Positions 52,940 to 63,942 of a stretch of DNA of 64,000 nucleotides are shown piece by piece (position 1 is the first letter of the stretch; every line of letters starts with the position of its first letter). The notes beneath the pieces were generated by a model. The model was not told the origin of the DNA. It made no database searches and worked only from the letters and a program-made list of their open reading frames with translations. A program made the position numbers and the translations under genes. The DNA comes from Paralithodes platypus (lineage: Eukaryota > Arthropoda > Malacostraca > Decapoda > Lithodidae): the NCBI GenBank assembly GCA_032716605.1, contig CM064506.1, forward strand, positions 84,390 through 148,389. The letters run 5' to 3'.

Positions 52940-53283
52940 TTAAGGGAAGAGGGCTCGCTTTTTGGGGCACCCTTCTTCCTCATGTTTAGCCCCATTAGTT
53001 TTCAGATTTTCAGACGTTCGGCCCATTAGTTTGGCGATTTTAAGACCTTTCGTCCCATTTCTTTGTCAATATTAATACTTTTTGTGTCATTTAGGTGTCT
53101 TATTTTGGCGAGCAATAGCAAGCCTGTAATTTAGGCCGGGAAATTTTTCTAAAAATATACAAATATATCTTGAAGGGGGATCCTGGGTTGTTTTTAAAAA
53201 GTTTGATGGAGGTCTAAGGAGGAAACTAGACAAATAATAAACAAATGAAAAACAACGAGCAAAAAGTGAACCATCCCCCCCTA
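52940..53283 (+). mobile_element. TTAA-G MITE
   Basis: TTAAGGGAAGAGGGCTCGC...CTTCCTCATGTTTAGCCCCATTAG...AGTTTGGCGATTTTAAGACC...TTTGATGGAGGTCTAAGGAGG...GTGAACCATCCCCCC. The central hairpin is partly deleted. Confidence 0.65.
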
Positions 53284-53513
53284 TCCTAGTTTATGTAATC
53301 CAGGTCACCCCTCACTTCATATTAGAGGCCTGTCCTTCATATTCACAACAGTCCTATATCGATTTATTGTTTAATGTGTGTGAAGGAGACAAAACGGTAG
53401 AGCTGTATGTAACGAGTGTCTCCCCCAAAGCCAGAAAGACAAATTCAAGGAACGTTGGAGTCAAAATGCCTGGTCACACGAAGATTAAAGCAGTCTTAAC
53501 ACTCATAAGATTT

Positions 53514-53516
<3 letters not shown>

Positions 53517-53581
<65 letters not shown>
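53517..53581. repeat. (GA)n microsatellite
   Basis: A pure GA run of about 64 bp. The ERER frame through it is not a gene. Confidence 0.95.
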
Positions 53582-53585
<4 letters not shown>

Positions 53586-53689
53586 TTCAGTAGAAGAAAA
53601 ACTAAGAAAATGTACAGTACCGGTACTAATTATTGTGTTGGGAAGCTAGACAGAATCGATACCATCTAAGGGGGTTAAACTTCCAAAAT

Positions 53690-53990
53690 AGTCCCCATTA
53701 TGTGGAGATTTTCAAACCTTTTGCTCCATTTCTTGGCCAATATTAAGACCTTTCGTGCCATTTAGGTGTCTATTTTTTTCCTGGCGAGCGATGGGGAGCC
53801 TGTATTTGAAGAGGAATCGTCCTTCGACCAGGACATTTTTCTACCGAAAAATGTACACATTTGTATCGAAGGGGAGTCTTGTGGGTGTTTGTTTAAAGTT
53901 TGATAGAGGTTTAGAGAGCAAAATAAACCCCCTCCTTAAACCATTGAGCCGAACCAGTAAATTATGCTGCACAATACCGTCTGGGTCCCC
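53690..53990 (+). mobile_element. TTAA-G MITE, decayed
   Basis: TTTTGCTCCATTTCTTGGCC...GGCGAGCGATGGGGAGCC...TTTCTACCGAAAAATGTAC...GTTTGATAGAGGTTTAGAG. Its right end (ACCATTGAGCCGAACCAG TAAATTATGC) is matched in inverse by 61625-61690. Confidence 0.55.
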
Positions 53991-53992
53991 TT

Positions 53993-54215
53993 ATGCCGGT
54001 ATCACACGAGAGCTTTTATAGTGAACATTCGGTGATCAAAATTTTTCTGACAACATTTCTGGAGTATTTAGCACTGGTATCGGAAAGTAGACTGATGATA
54101 GATACATTTAGGTACCGGGTAACCGAAGTATTTTAAATGTTGCCCTCATAAGCTACCAGACAAGTGTTGAGGATAAATTTTGAGGGAAAAAACGCTAGTG
54201 TTATCATGTACAATC
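53993..54215. mobile_element. F-repeat MITE, copy 2
   Basis: GGTATCACACGAGAGCTTTT...TTGAGGGAAAAAACGCTAGTGTTATC gives inverted ends around a body that is the reverse complement of 45108-45315. Confidence 0.6.
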
Positions 54216-54234
54216 GGCCAAATAAGTGATTTCG

Positions 54235-54360
54235 CGGCACCAAGTATATTTCGATTTAATAATTGGTATCAGAGCTATCTAAGCATTAATTCATCGCTTC
54301 GAGTGAAATATACAAACATGTTCCTATCTTTACACACCCTATTCAACATCTGACAGACAT
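54235..54360 (-). repeat. H-repeat, inverse copy
   Basis: The reverse complement matches 7487-7620 (ATGTTGAATAGGGTGT...GAATTAA.GCTTAGATAG). Confidence 0.6.
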
Positions 54361-54371
54361 TAATACAGCAT

Positions 54372-54908
54372 ACCCACCCGTATCCCGGATCGCTTCGGAG
54401 ATCGGCGCAACATTCATGACTTTTTTCTAACTTCTAACCCTTCTTCTTATACTGTCGATCGTTTCTCTCCTTTGGGGTCCTCCGCCCATAAACTTAATCT
54501 CTGCCTCCTGTCCTATCTCCAGTACGACCACCCGATCCTCCCAGCCAGCGGTGCTTGTAGCAATTTGGCGCTGCCGACTGGGAGGCTCTCCGGCAGTACT
54601 TCTTTGATTTCCCATGGAATGATTTTTGCTTACGTGGCCGGGGACCCTCGGAGAGTGCTGAACGCATTACCGAGGTAATCCTCTCGGGCATGGAAGCGTA
54701 CATTCCATTTTCTTTGTCTCAGTCTAATGCAAAAAAATCTTAGTTTACTCACGCTAGTTCTACTGCTAGTTCTACTGCTCTCCGCAAAAAGAAGGAAGCA
54801 TTAAAACGGAACCGACGTCTTAAAACTCAAGAATCTCATTCTTCCTACTGTATGTTTCTGCCCGGAATCAAGCCAAATCTGTTCTTTGACTTGCCAAGCA
54901 CTCTTTCT
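54372..54908 (+). pseudogene. LINE endonuclease C-terminal remnant
   Basis: HPYPDRFGDRRNIHDFFLTS-type sequence and SSAHKLNLCLLSYLQYD (degraded SDH motif region) appear in several frames, ending ...LAKHSF at the Helitron junction. Confidence 0.55.
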
Positions 54909-55402
54909 TCTTAATAAATAAAGGTCAATGTTTGTCTGTTTGTCAGTTACCCGACCTTTGTTACTAAACTCCTCCCACAGTTTTGGTGCCAGGTGGGAGT
55001 GTGGGGCACCGTTGGAAAGCCCAGGCTTTGGAGATGGTTTTAGGAGAGTTTAGTGGAAATCAGAGACACTCTTGTTTAATAAAATTTTCGGCAAACTTAG
55101 TATACGGAGCGAAAAAAATGCGAAAAAAATGGCCGTTTGGGGCAGAAGGAGGCCTCCGATCGAAAAGGTGTATGGAACGAAAGTTGTTCGCAGCTCCCCA
55201 AAATGGGGTACGGATGAGGTCAGATCCAAAATCGGAGGTCATTTAGCGGCCGAAATCGAGGTCGCCGTTTAATGAGGCACAGGGAGGTCGAGGCCGGTGA
55301 TTATGGTAGTAGTAGTATTGTGATGATTGCAGTAGTAGTGATTGATGATGGTGATTATGGTAGTAGAATTTAAACCCGGGCAACGCCGGGTACCCCTCCT
55401 AG
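54909..55402 (+). mobile_element. Helitron-like non-autonomous element
   Basis: It starts TC (TCTTAATAAATAAAGG...TTTGTCTGTTTGTC) and ends CTAG (55399-55402), with a CCCGGGCAACGCCGGG hairpin 9 bases upstream and no target duplication, all Helitron features. Removing it joins the LINE coding sequence in frame. A short GTA/GAT array precedes the hairpin. It encodes no protein, so it would depend on a Rep/helicase supplied elsewhere. Confidence 0.75.
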
Positions 55403-57200
55403 TCAATAATAAATGCACTGAACTATCCAACTCTAGCTCTTCCCAAGCTTTCTGGCATCTAACCAAAAACTTCTCCAACAATTTTTCTTCCTCGTCTTTC
55501 CCTCCCCTTTTCCACTCTGATGGCACAACCATCACTTCTTCCTCTGGCAAAGCTGAATTCTTCGCTCAAAATTTTGCTAGAAACTCCACCTTGGATGATT
55601 CCGGTGTTATTCCTCCCTCTCCACCCCCCTCTCTCCTACTTATGCCTAATATCCTAATCTCTTCTAAAGATGTACTTTCTACCCTCTCTGGGCTTAATTC
55701 TAAGAAGGTGTATGGTCCGGAAGGTGTTCCTCCTGTTGTACTCAAAAACTGTGCTTCCATGTTGACCCCCTGCCTGGGCAAACTCCTTCGTCTCTGTCTC
55801 TCCTCTAACGTCTTCCCTTCTTGCTGGAAGTTTGCTCTCATTCAACTTGTCCCAAAGAAGAGTGACCGCTCTCAACCCTCCAACTATCGTCCAATTACTC
55901 TCATCTCTTGTATATCTAAAGTTTTTGAAACTATTCTTGCTTCCAAATTTCTTAAGCATTTCTCTTCTCATAATCTACTCTCAGATCGCCAATATGGCTT
56001 CCTTAAGAGTCGCTCTACTGGTGATCTTCTTTCATATCTTACTAACTCTTGGTCATCCTCCTTTTGGGACTTCAGTGAGATCTTTTCTATTGCACTAGAT
56101 ATATCGAAGGCCTTCGATAGAGTCTGGCACAAATCTTTTATTTCTAAACTACCCTCCTTTGGTTTCTAACTCTCTATATGTGCCTTTGTCTCTAATTTCC
56201 TTTCCGGCTGTTCCATAGCTGCGGTTGTGGACGGCCATCGCTCACTTCCTCATCTATTAACTACGGTATTCCTCAGGGCTCTGTCTTATCTCCCATTCTC
56301 TTTCTAATGTTCATAAATGATCTTCTCAACTGTACCTCCAGTCCCATCCATTCATACGCAGACGACTCTGCCTTACACTACTCAATTTGTTTTCCAGAAC
56401 GCCCCAGTAAGCACTCTCTCAAAAACAAACGTAATGAAGCCGTAGAACACTTATCCGCTGATCTAACTACTATTTCCAATTTGGGCAGAGAAAACCTTGT
56501 TACCTTTAATGCTTCCAAAACCCAATTTCTCCATTTTACTACCCATCCGGAACTCCCAGAGGATTTTCCCTTATACTTCAACAATACAAAAATTAATCCT
56601 TCATCTTCTCTCAATATTCTTGGTGTCTCTTTTTCTTCTGGTCTCACTTGGAAGGACCATATTACCAGCCTTGCTAAGGCAGTCTCCCAGAAGCTGGGTG
56701 TGCTCAACCGCCTCAAGGGGTTCTTTACCCCTGCACAGCTTCTTGCTCTGTACAGGGGCACGGTGCGTCCTTGTATTGAGTATTGTTCACATGTGTGGGG
56801 AGGATCCTCTCGCACCGCACTCCTAGACAAAGTTGAAAGGAAGGCCTTTCGTATCATAAACTCCCGTCCACTTACCAACTCTCTGCAACATCTCTCTCTC
56901 TGCCGCAATGTTGCATCTCTCTCGCTATTCTATCGCTACTATAATAATCAGTTTTCCTCAGAGCTCTCCCAGTGTATACCACCTCCTCTACGTAGGGCAC
57001 GTGGTACCCGTCTTGCAACACAATCCCACCCCTACTCTGTGCAACTCTCCAACCCAAGAGTGAAACGTTACTCTCAGAATTTTTTCTATTCAACAGCTGA
57101 GCTCTGGAACTCTCTCCCAGAATCAGTCTTTTACACTTCCTATGACTTAAATTGCTTCAAACTCAGTGTGTCCAGGCATTTTGGCTCGAACGTCCCTTGA
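55403..57200 (+). pseudogene. Jockey/BS-like reverse transcriptase (frameshifted)
   Basis: The first frame (to 56169) has NYRPITLISCISKVFE, DRQYGFLKSRSTGD and ALDISKAFDRVWH. A frame disruption between 56169 and 56290 covers the GIPQGSVLSP motif, which is readable in another phase. The second frame (56307-57200) has the catalytic YADD (SYADDSALHYS), FNASKTQFLHF, LNILGVSFSSGLTWKDHI and RGTVRPCIEYCSHVW to the natural stop. Confidence 0.82.
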
Positions 57201-57210
57201 TTTTGGCCCT

Positions 57211-57542
57211 GTCACTCTTTCAATTCTGGGGGAGGCACTCGCTAGAGGCAGTTCTGCCTTTTTCCTCCCTGACTCACATAGATTTTTTTTTTTTTTTTAC
57301 TGTACACTCAGACATCTTTGTGTAGGCCTAGTGATTGCTTTCTCTCTCTCTCCCCCCCCCCTCTCTCTCTCTCTCTCTCTTTCTGTTTGTGTATGTGTGT
57401 GTTTATGGTGTGTATTGTGAATCTGCATGTGTTGTATATGTGTGTATCTGTTAGCCTCTGCGTATCTGTGTTTCGGTGTGTGTGTGTCTGTACGTGTGTG
57501 TAGTTATTTCCTCAGATACACCGCCTGCTGGGAATGGAAAGT
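57211..57542. repeat. Poly(T), CT and GT low-complexity sequence
   Basis: T-run at 57283-57298, CT-rich at 57340-57382 and GT-rich at 57387-57505. Confidence 0.85.
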
Positions 57543-57549
57543 TTACCCA

Positions 57550-57737
<188 letters not shown>

Positions 57738-57796
57738 AGAACATCTCCCCTTCAAGTTACCCGGATAATCAAGAATTATTAATTTGAAGTTTATTG

Positions 57797-57890
57797 TTTA
57801 TTGGTGGATCACATAATTATGTGCTTTCATTAATTTCATTGGAGGTGTTTGGTGTTGTGGTGAAATGATTAAAAAATAGATTATCAGTAG
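57797..57890 (+). mobile_element. SINE 3'-body fragment
   Basis: TGGTGGATCACATAATTATG...TTTCATTGGAGGTGTTTGGTG TTGTGGTGAAATGATTAAAAAATAG matches the tail of the SINE at 58130. Confidence 0.65.
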
Positions 57891-58129
57891 CTTCAGGGAT
57901 ATTTCGTAGCGAGGCAGTTCTAAATGATCTGTACCCCATGAGTATTAAGGTGACAGTTACAAAGTGGTGTACAATCTATCTTATTCTAGTTACATTATAG
58001 TTTATCCATGGAGTATTCTTTCCTCTCACTTAAACATTAGGCTACTATAGTGCGGTGGGAATATGAACATGATTAGATTAATATCCAGTATTCGAGAATG
58101 GATAATAAGTCGTGGGCGTGTGCATAAAC

Positions 58130-58280
58130 CTTTTAACCGTCTTGGTGGTGTAATGGTTAAGGTGTCTAAAAATCTGTGTGTGATAACCCGGGTTCGAATC
58201 CTGGTGGATCACATAATTATGTGATTTCATTAATTTCATTGAAGGTGTTTGGTGTTGTGGTGAAATTACTAAAAAATAGA
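58130..58280 (+). mobile_element. tRNA-derived SINE
   Basis: A-box-like TGGTGTAATGGTTAAGG and B-box GGGTTCGAATCC at about the right spacing, then the body GTGGATCACATAATTATG...GGTGTTTGGTGTTGTGGTGAAA and an A-rich end. Fragments of the body occur at 28600, 28915 and 57797. Confidence 0.7.
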
Positions 58281-59130
58281 TAGCCTCTGCTTACTTTTTG
58301 TCTGTATGTATTAATTGTTTATCTTTTTCTATTGTTATTATTTTTGTTAAATTAATTGTTCTTGTTCTTTTAAAAAACTGTTATTGCTTCTTCATATTTT
58401 GCAATTATTTTCTTTATTATATTTTATCTATTCATTGTCGATAGTATCAATTGCTCGCTTTTGAGATTTCCGTAGTTTATTTCTACAATAAATGTAGGTT
58501 ATTTGTAGGGTAGTAATTGTTAGGGGTCACTTGAGGCATGCTATGCCTATCGTTAGTGAGAGCTATTTGTATTTTGTACTATTGTTAATGTTTTGTCAAA
58601 ATGAAAATTTTATTTTAATAGAACATTTTGACACTAATTGTAGTTTCTTTATTCATGCAGAGTTTAGTCAAATTTACCAGAACGTCCCCGACTACCCAAA
58701 TAAACTAATTTCTTGAACGTGACGATAATGCATTGTTATGTGTGCGATTAGTTTGCTTGGTAACCAGATTAACTTGCTCATGTAGTAATGTACACCCTAT
58801 GGGATGGATTGTGTTCTTTTATTTATAAATTATTATTTTATTTAAGCGTTGTTTCCACATAGCGATTTTGATTGCCCGGTAGTTGTTTTGTCTTTTTACT
58901 GTGTTCGTATGAGTTTTGGTTTGTTTATTTTGCAAGTTTTACACTATAATATTTAATTATTTACACAACCATAAGCATAAATAAGTCATCAAGTACAATT
59001 GTAGTGTTAACAGAAAATATTGTTCAACTAATATTTGCAAATAAAGAGAAAATCAATTTATATCGATCCTTTACATATGCTGTCATTCTTACAATGTTTC
59101 CTAAATTCACCCACATTCTGTTCCTCCTAC
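58281..59130. other. Gene-free AT-rich stretch
   Basis: No frame, repeat or motif that I can support; it may be single-copy DNA. Confidence 0.5.
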
Positions 59131-59400
59131 TTCTCCGCCCCACCCTCTCTCTCTCTCTCCCTCTCTCTCACACACACACACTCTCTCTCTCTCTCACACT
59201 TTCCTTGTCAGTTTTTACACTCCATGGAAAAGGTAAATCTTGCCCTTCCTACACAGTCCTTTCTCTCTTAAATAATATAGTTTAGGTAGATTAGATACAA
59301 GTAGCCTCGTAAATATCAACATATCTGTTGTTGCATGCTTTCCTGTGTACTGTCACTCACTCACACACACACACTCTCTCCACTACATCCCCCTCCCCTC
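59131..59400. repeat. CT/CA low-complexity sequence
   Basis: (CT)n and (CA)n runs at 59140-59197 and 59346-59375, with unremarkable sequence between. Confidence 0.8.
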
Positions 59401-59494
59401 CCCCCAGGCCTACCAAACTCGACCCTCCTACCTCTAACAATAATATCCACGTCATTATCGATCACAATTACGAGGCGGAGACTGAATGAACACT

Positions 59495-59580
59495 CCACAT
59501 ATAAAAGAAACCCCCAGGCGGATTCACACCACCGCAACATCGGCAACTTTTGAGCCGTAACTATATGATCTCCCAACATC
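59495..59580 (-). mobile_element. tRNA-like SINE head
   Basis: The minus strand reads GGGAGATCATATAGTTACGG...GGTGTGAATCCGCCTGGGG, similar in layout to the heads at 17752-17905. Confidence 0.45.
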
Positions 59581-60450
59581 TAGAGACTATTTTTACACTG
59601 ACGGTAAAATGCAAAGTTGCCATCAAACTTTTCCAGTTATTTTAAAGATTTTGCAGTGAAATATGGTGCTAATTATATAAAGTTGGTCTTATTATGAAGC
59701 AGAGATAGTAGTTATTATGAAGCAGAGATAGTAGTTATTATGAAGCAGAGATAGTAGTTATTATGAAGCAGAGATAGTAGTTATTATGAAGCAGAGATAG
59801 TAGTTTCATACTTTATTATGAAGCAGAGATAGTAGTTTCATACTTTATTATGAAGCAGAGATAGTAGTTTCATACTTTATTATGAAGCAGAGATAGTAGT
59901 TTCATACTTTATTATGAAGCAGAGATAGTAGTTTCATACTTTTCCATTAAATATTGATTCAATAGCTACTAAGTGATTCAATTTATCGCCAGTTGAATTA
60001 AAATAGACTCTGCTTTTGAGGTATAACCCTGTTCATTATAGGATTAGGCCATAATCCCTATCGCAGCTTCTCATAACTCAAAAACGACTACAATAATCCA
60101 ACTATAATTTCTCCCATTTGTGAAGAGTCAGACGGAGAATAGGTGTGGATATATACAGCCCATTTGCTTTAGTCCTTTTTGAGTTACATAGGATAGTGGT
60201 CACTATTTCTGGCGTACCTATAATGAATGTACTAGTCTGTTTCTTTTCAACAGATGGTAATTTGCAAAGTTCTCATCAAGATTTCTCGGTTATTTTGAAG
60301 ATTTTGTAGTAAAATATGGTGCACATTACATAACTTGGTCCTAACATGATGCAGAGATATAGTAGTTTCATATTTTGTCATTAAGTATCGATAAATTAGA
60401 TGGTTAGGGATTCAATTCATCGTCAGCTGAAATGAAACAGAGTATAGATT
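59581..60450. repeat. G-repeat, two copies with minisatellite
   Basis: A block with TTGCAAAGTT...TTTTGAAGATTTTG.AGT.AAATATGGTGC recurs at 59600-59680 and 60255-60330. Between them (59697-59945) ATTATGAAGCAGAGATAGTAGTT is repeated about ten times, first as 24-bp and then as 32-bp units (TTTCATACTTT added). Confidence 0.75.
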
Positions 60451-60551
60451 ATTTTGAATGGCATAAGTTATATAACCTATTATTTTAGAATGAGCCACAC
60501 TAGAATTGACAGAACGTTTTTTCGGTAAAAGAGCTTAAATGTGATTCCACC

Positions 60552-60917
60552 TTAAGGGGAGATGGGTCGCTTTTATGGTCCCCCTTCTTCCTCATGTTTA
60601 GCCCCATTAGTTTTCAGATTTTAAGATGTCCGGCCCATTAGTTTGGCGATTTTAAGACCTTTCGTCCAATGTTTTTGTCAATATTAAGACTTGTGTCATT
60701 TAGGTGTCAAATTTTTCCTGGCGAGCGATAGCGAGCCTGTAATTTAAGAGGAACCGGCCTTCGGCCGGGAATTTTTTCTACCGAAAAATGTACAAATATA
60801 TCTTGAAGGTGGATCCTGGGGTTGTTTTTTAAAGTTTGATGGAGGTCTAGGGAGGAAACTAGAAAAATAATATATAACTGAAAAAAATTGACCAAAAATT
60901 GAACCCTCCCCCCTTTA
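60552..60917 (+). mobile_element. TTAA-G MITE, best full-length copy
   Basis: TTAAGGGGAGATGGGTCGC...CTTCCTCATGTTTAGCCCC...AGTTTGGCGATTTTAAGACC...GGCGAGCGATAGCGAGCC...ACCGGCCTTCGGCCGGG...CTACCGAAAAATGTAC...TTGATGGAGGTCTAGGGAGG...GAACCCTCCCCCC. The right TTAA is mutated to TTTA. Confidence 0.7.
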
Positions 60918-60941
60918 CCCCGCGTTGTAGAAATAATTGAA

Positions 60942-61362
60942 TTCTAGTGCCTTGTTATAATAATTCTAGTGCCTTGTTATAATAATTCTAGTGCCTTGTT
61001 ATAATAATACTAGTGCCTTGTTATAATAATTCTAGTGCCTTGTTATAATAATACTAGTGCCTTGTTATAATAATTCTGGTGCCTTGTTATAATAATTCTG
61101 GTGCCTTGTTATAATAATTCTAGTGCCTTGTTATAATAATTCTAGTGCCTTGTTATAATAATTCTGGTGCCTTGTTATAATAATTCTAGTGCCTTGTTAT
61201 AATAATTCTAGTGCCTTGTTATAATAATTCTAGTGCCTTGTTATAATAATTCTAGTGCCTTGTTATAATAATTCTAGTGCCTTGTTATAATAATTCTAGT
61301 GCCTTGTTATAATAATTCTAGTGCCTTGTTATAATAATTCTAGTGCCTTGTTATAATAATAC
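60942..61362. repeat. 22-bp minisatellite, 19 copies
   Basis: TTCTAGTGCCTTGTTATAATAA repeated 19 times with A/G and T/A variants. Confidence 0.97.
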
Positions 61363-61437
61363 AAACTGGCGAGCTGGAATGTGTTCGGTTTATGTATTGT
61401 TTGTATTTTTAATGACTTGGCTTGAAATCTTGAGTCC

Positions 61438-61598
61438 CTTACCGTGCGCCTTTGTTATAGATTCTTACCGTACGCCTTTGTTATAGATTCTTACCGTACG
61501 CCTTTGTTATAGATTCTTACCGTACGCCTTTGTTATAGATTCTTACCGTACGCCTTTGTTATAGATTCTTACCGTACGCCTTTGTTATAGATTCTTTA
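61438..61598. repeat. 26-bp minisatellite, six copies
   Basis: TTACCGTACGCCTTTGTTATAGATTC repeated six times; the first unit has GTGCG. Confidence 0.97.
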
Positions 61599-61622
61599 CA
61601 ATATATACTTCGGATATTTTAA

Positions 61623-62000
61623 CTTAAGGGAGGTCAGATGGTATTGTGCAGCATAATTTACTGGTTCGGCTCAATGGTTTAAGGATGGGTTTAGTTTGCT
61701 CTCTAAACCTCCATCAAACTTAAAAACACATCCACAAGGTCCCCCTTCAAGATAAATTTGTAAATTTTTCAGTAGAAAAATGTCCCAGCTGAAGGCCGGT
61801 TTCTTTTATAATTACAGGCTCGCTATCGCTCGCCAGGAAAAATTCGACACCTAAATAGCACGAAAAGTCTTAATATTGACAAAGGAATTGGGTTAAAGAT
61901 CTTAAAATCGACAAACTAATGGAATGAACGTCTTAAAATATCAAAGCTAATATGCTAAACTTGAGGGAGAAGGAGGTCCCGAAAATCGAGTAGTACCCTC
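61623..62000 (-). mobile_element. TTAA-G MITE, reverse
   Basis: TTAAGGGAGGTCAGATGG...CTCTAAACCTCCATCAAAC...CAGTAGAAAAATGTCCC...GGCTCGCTATCGCTCGCC...GGTCCCGAAAATCGAG. Confidence 0.6.
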
Positions 62001-62044
62001 TTGAGATATTTATATTTATTTGGTTATTTATTTATTTGTTTCAT

Positions 62045-62325
62045 CCCTAGGGGGCTAGGAATCCTCCCCCCCCCCCCCCCCTTGTAAAATTCTCCTTCTC
62101 ATCGAGATAGAGAAAGGGTCGATGGAACGCGAAAGTGGTCCCGGACCCTGGGAATTGGAATCTTTGATTGTTGTTTTTGTTCAGGCTCTGTCTCAAGTCG
62201 GCCACCCCCAGCAATGGGGTATGTGCCTGAGTATATACCGTACATACATACATACATACATATATACTGTACATACATACAGTACATACATACATACAGT
62301 ACATACATACATACATTAATATTAT
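62045..62325 (-). repeat. D-repeat copy 2 with (TACA)n
   Basis: The reverse complement of the D-repeat at 5470-5640 and 63280-63460 (CGCGAAAGTGGTCCCGGACCCTGG), followed by a TACATACA array at 62238-62315. Confidence 0.65.
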
Positions 62326-62545
62326 TTTGGTTTTCGCCCTAGACCCCCATCAAGCTTTAAAATATACCCCCCAAAACCTTCCTCGCTATCGCTCGCCTGA
62401 AAAAATCGAGACCTATAAATTGCACGAAAAGTCTTAACATCGCCAAACTATTGTGGCGAATGTCTTAAAATGTCAAAACTAATGGGGCTAAATATGAGGG
62501 AGAAGGGAGTCCAGAACCCCTCCCCCCCCCCCCCCCCCTTTAAAT
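62326..62545 (-). mobile_element. TTAA-G MITE, truncated reverse copy
   Basis: CCTAGACCCCCATCAAGC...CTCGCTATCGCTCGCC...GGGAGTCCAGAACCCCTCC, followed by a C-run and TTTAAA. Confidence 0.55.
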
Positions 62546-62587
62546 ACTGTGGCTCCATTTATAGGATTCGAACCTAGAGAATATAAG

Positions 62588-62803
62588 TTAACCTCTTCAG
62601 TACCGTTGCCGTCCATTTAGCTTGATTCTGGCTACTATTAGACGATTTTTATTAAGTTTAACAAGGGCCTCCAATAATTGACAGGCTTCGAACTATATCA
62701 CTTGACCATTTTTACTACCGCAGACCCTTCACAAACTGCACAACATCGTCTAAATATAGCTAGAATAAAAATGAAAATACATAGCCGGTACAGAAGGGGT
62801 TAA
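62588..62803. mobile_element. TTAA-P MITE, first of three abutting copies
   Basis: TTAACCTCTTCAGTACCGTTGCCG...CTACTATTAGACG is mirrored by CATCGTCTAAATATAGCTAG...GCCGGTACAGAAGGGGTTAA. Confidence 0.7.
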
Positions 62804-63018
62804 CCCGTTGAGTACCAGGGACGTCCTTTTCATCATAGTCTGGCAACTATTAGACAATTGTATTCAGCTTAGGAAGGACCTCTAGCAATAATAGCGCTTG
62901 CAACTATCTCAACCAACGTACCCTTTTACCTACCACAGATCCTTCCAAAGCTGCACATAATCGTCTAAATATAGCTAGAATATAATAGAACACACGTCGC
63001 TGGTACTCAAAGGGTTAA
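62800..63018. mobile_element. TTAA-P MITE, second copy
   Basis: TTAACCCGTTGAGTACCAGGG...GACAATTGTATTCAGCTTAGGAAGG is mirrored by CCTTCCAAAGCTGCACATAATCG...GTACTCAAAGGGTTAA. It shares TTAA with both neighbours. Confidence 0.7.
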
Positions 63019-63170
63019 CCCAATCATATTTCCAGGACGCTGTTTCTTCCTTTGATCCTGGCTATTACTAGACGATTATGTTTAGCTTAGTAAGGACATT
63101 GTAAAGTGAGAGGGTTAATTGGTATATACTTTACCCCTTTTGTTTCTAGAGAGCCTTCCAGAGCTTGAGG
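63015..63170. mobile_element. TTAA-P MITE, third copy (partial)
   Basis: TTAACCCAATCATATTTCCAGGACG...GGCTATTACTAGACGATTATG, then AGAGGGTTAATTGG; the right arm is incomplete. Confidence 0.55.
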
Positions 63171-63239
63171 CCTAGGAAAAATATCTCTCTATCGAGGGTT
63201 CAAAACTACTTGGCATTCTAAAATCATTGAGGTATGAAA

Positions 63240-63570
63240 AGGGTACCGGTATGTATGTATGTATGTAAGTATGTATGTATACTGTATACTCAGGAACATA
63301 TCCCATTGCTAGGGGTAGCCAACACGAGACAGAGCCCGAACATAAACAACAATTAAAGTTCCTATTATCAGGGCCCGGGACCACATTCGCGTTCCCTCGT
63401 CCGTTTCTCCATCTCGTCGATTACGATCATTATACAAGGGGAGACGGATTCCTAGCCCCCTGCCCCAAGAAGGAAAAGTAGGACAGTAAAAGATACAGAC
63501 AGAAGCAGCTAAGGTTTGCCAGAGGATGCCAAACCTCACTCTGGATAGGACTAGCCCTCACCGGTATGTA
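63240..63570 (+). repeat. (TATG)n and D-repeat copy 3
   Basis: TATGTATGTATG at 63249-63283, then CAGGAACATATCCCATTGCT...GGGACCACATTCGCGTTCCC...GCTAAGGTTTGCCAGAGGATG, the D-repeat consensus order. Confidence 0.65.
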
Positions 63571-63690
63571 ATGTATCCATAATCATACACCCTTACCAAT
63601 TATGTATATTGGCTGTAATATACTCGTTTGGTATAAGGATAGAAAGGTATATCACTAACAATATATACATTATCTTGTATATTTTTAATA

Positions 63691-63720
63691 CACACACACA
63701 CACACACAAGCTCTCTCTCT

Positions 63721-63801
<81 letters not shown>

Positions 63802-63803
63802 AC
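63691..63803. repeat. (CA)n and (CT)n microsatellites
   Basis: CA run at 63691-63708, then CT runs broken by CATT to 63803. Confidence 0.95.
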
Positions 63804-63942
63804 TAATCCTATACATGTCTTCACCCCCTTCAGCTAGTCCCCTTTAATACTGCCTCTCTCCTCTTTAATAATCCACATATTGATATCAAATTTGAATAGT
63901 CTATCAAAATGTTTACTACCCTGCATTAAGTCTACCCGCTTT

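Larger units (their letters stand above)
54372..57210 (+). mobile_element. Jockey/BS-like LINE, 5'-truncated, split by a Helitron
   Basis: A second LINE lineage, distinct from CR1. Endonuclease remnants (54372-54900) are followed, after a 494-bp insertion, by RT and the C-terminal region to about 57200. Protein style (VPPVVLKNCASMLTPCLGK, ALDISKAFDRVWHK) matches arthropod elements commonly annotated as transposon BS/jockey pol; the clade call is tentative. Confidence 0.75.

Noticed and set aside
54983..55272. Overlapping ORFs between the LINE endonuclease and RT
   Set aside because: They fall inside the Helitron-like insertion, overlap in several frames and show no domain.
58139..58212. Functional tRNA gene
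   Set aside because: Box-like sequences are present, but no good acceptor stem or anticodon arm can be drawn, and the body recurs as a SINE.
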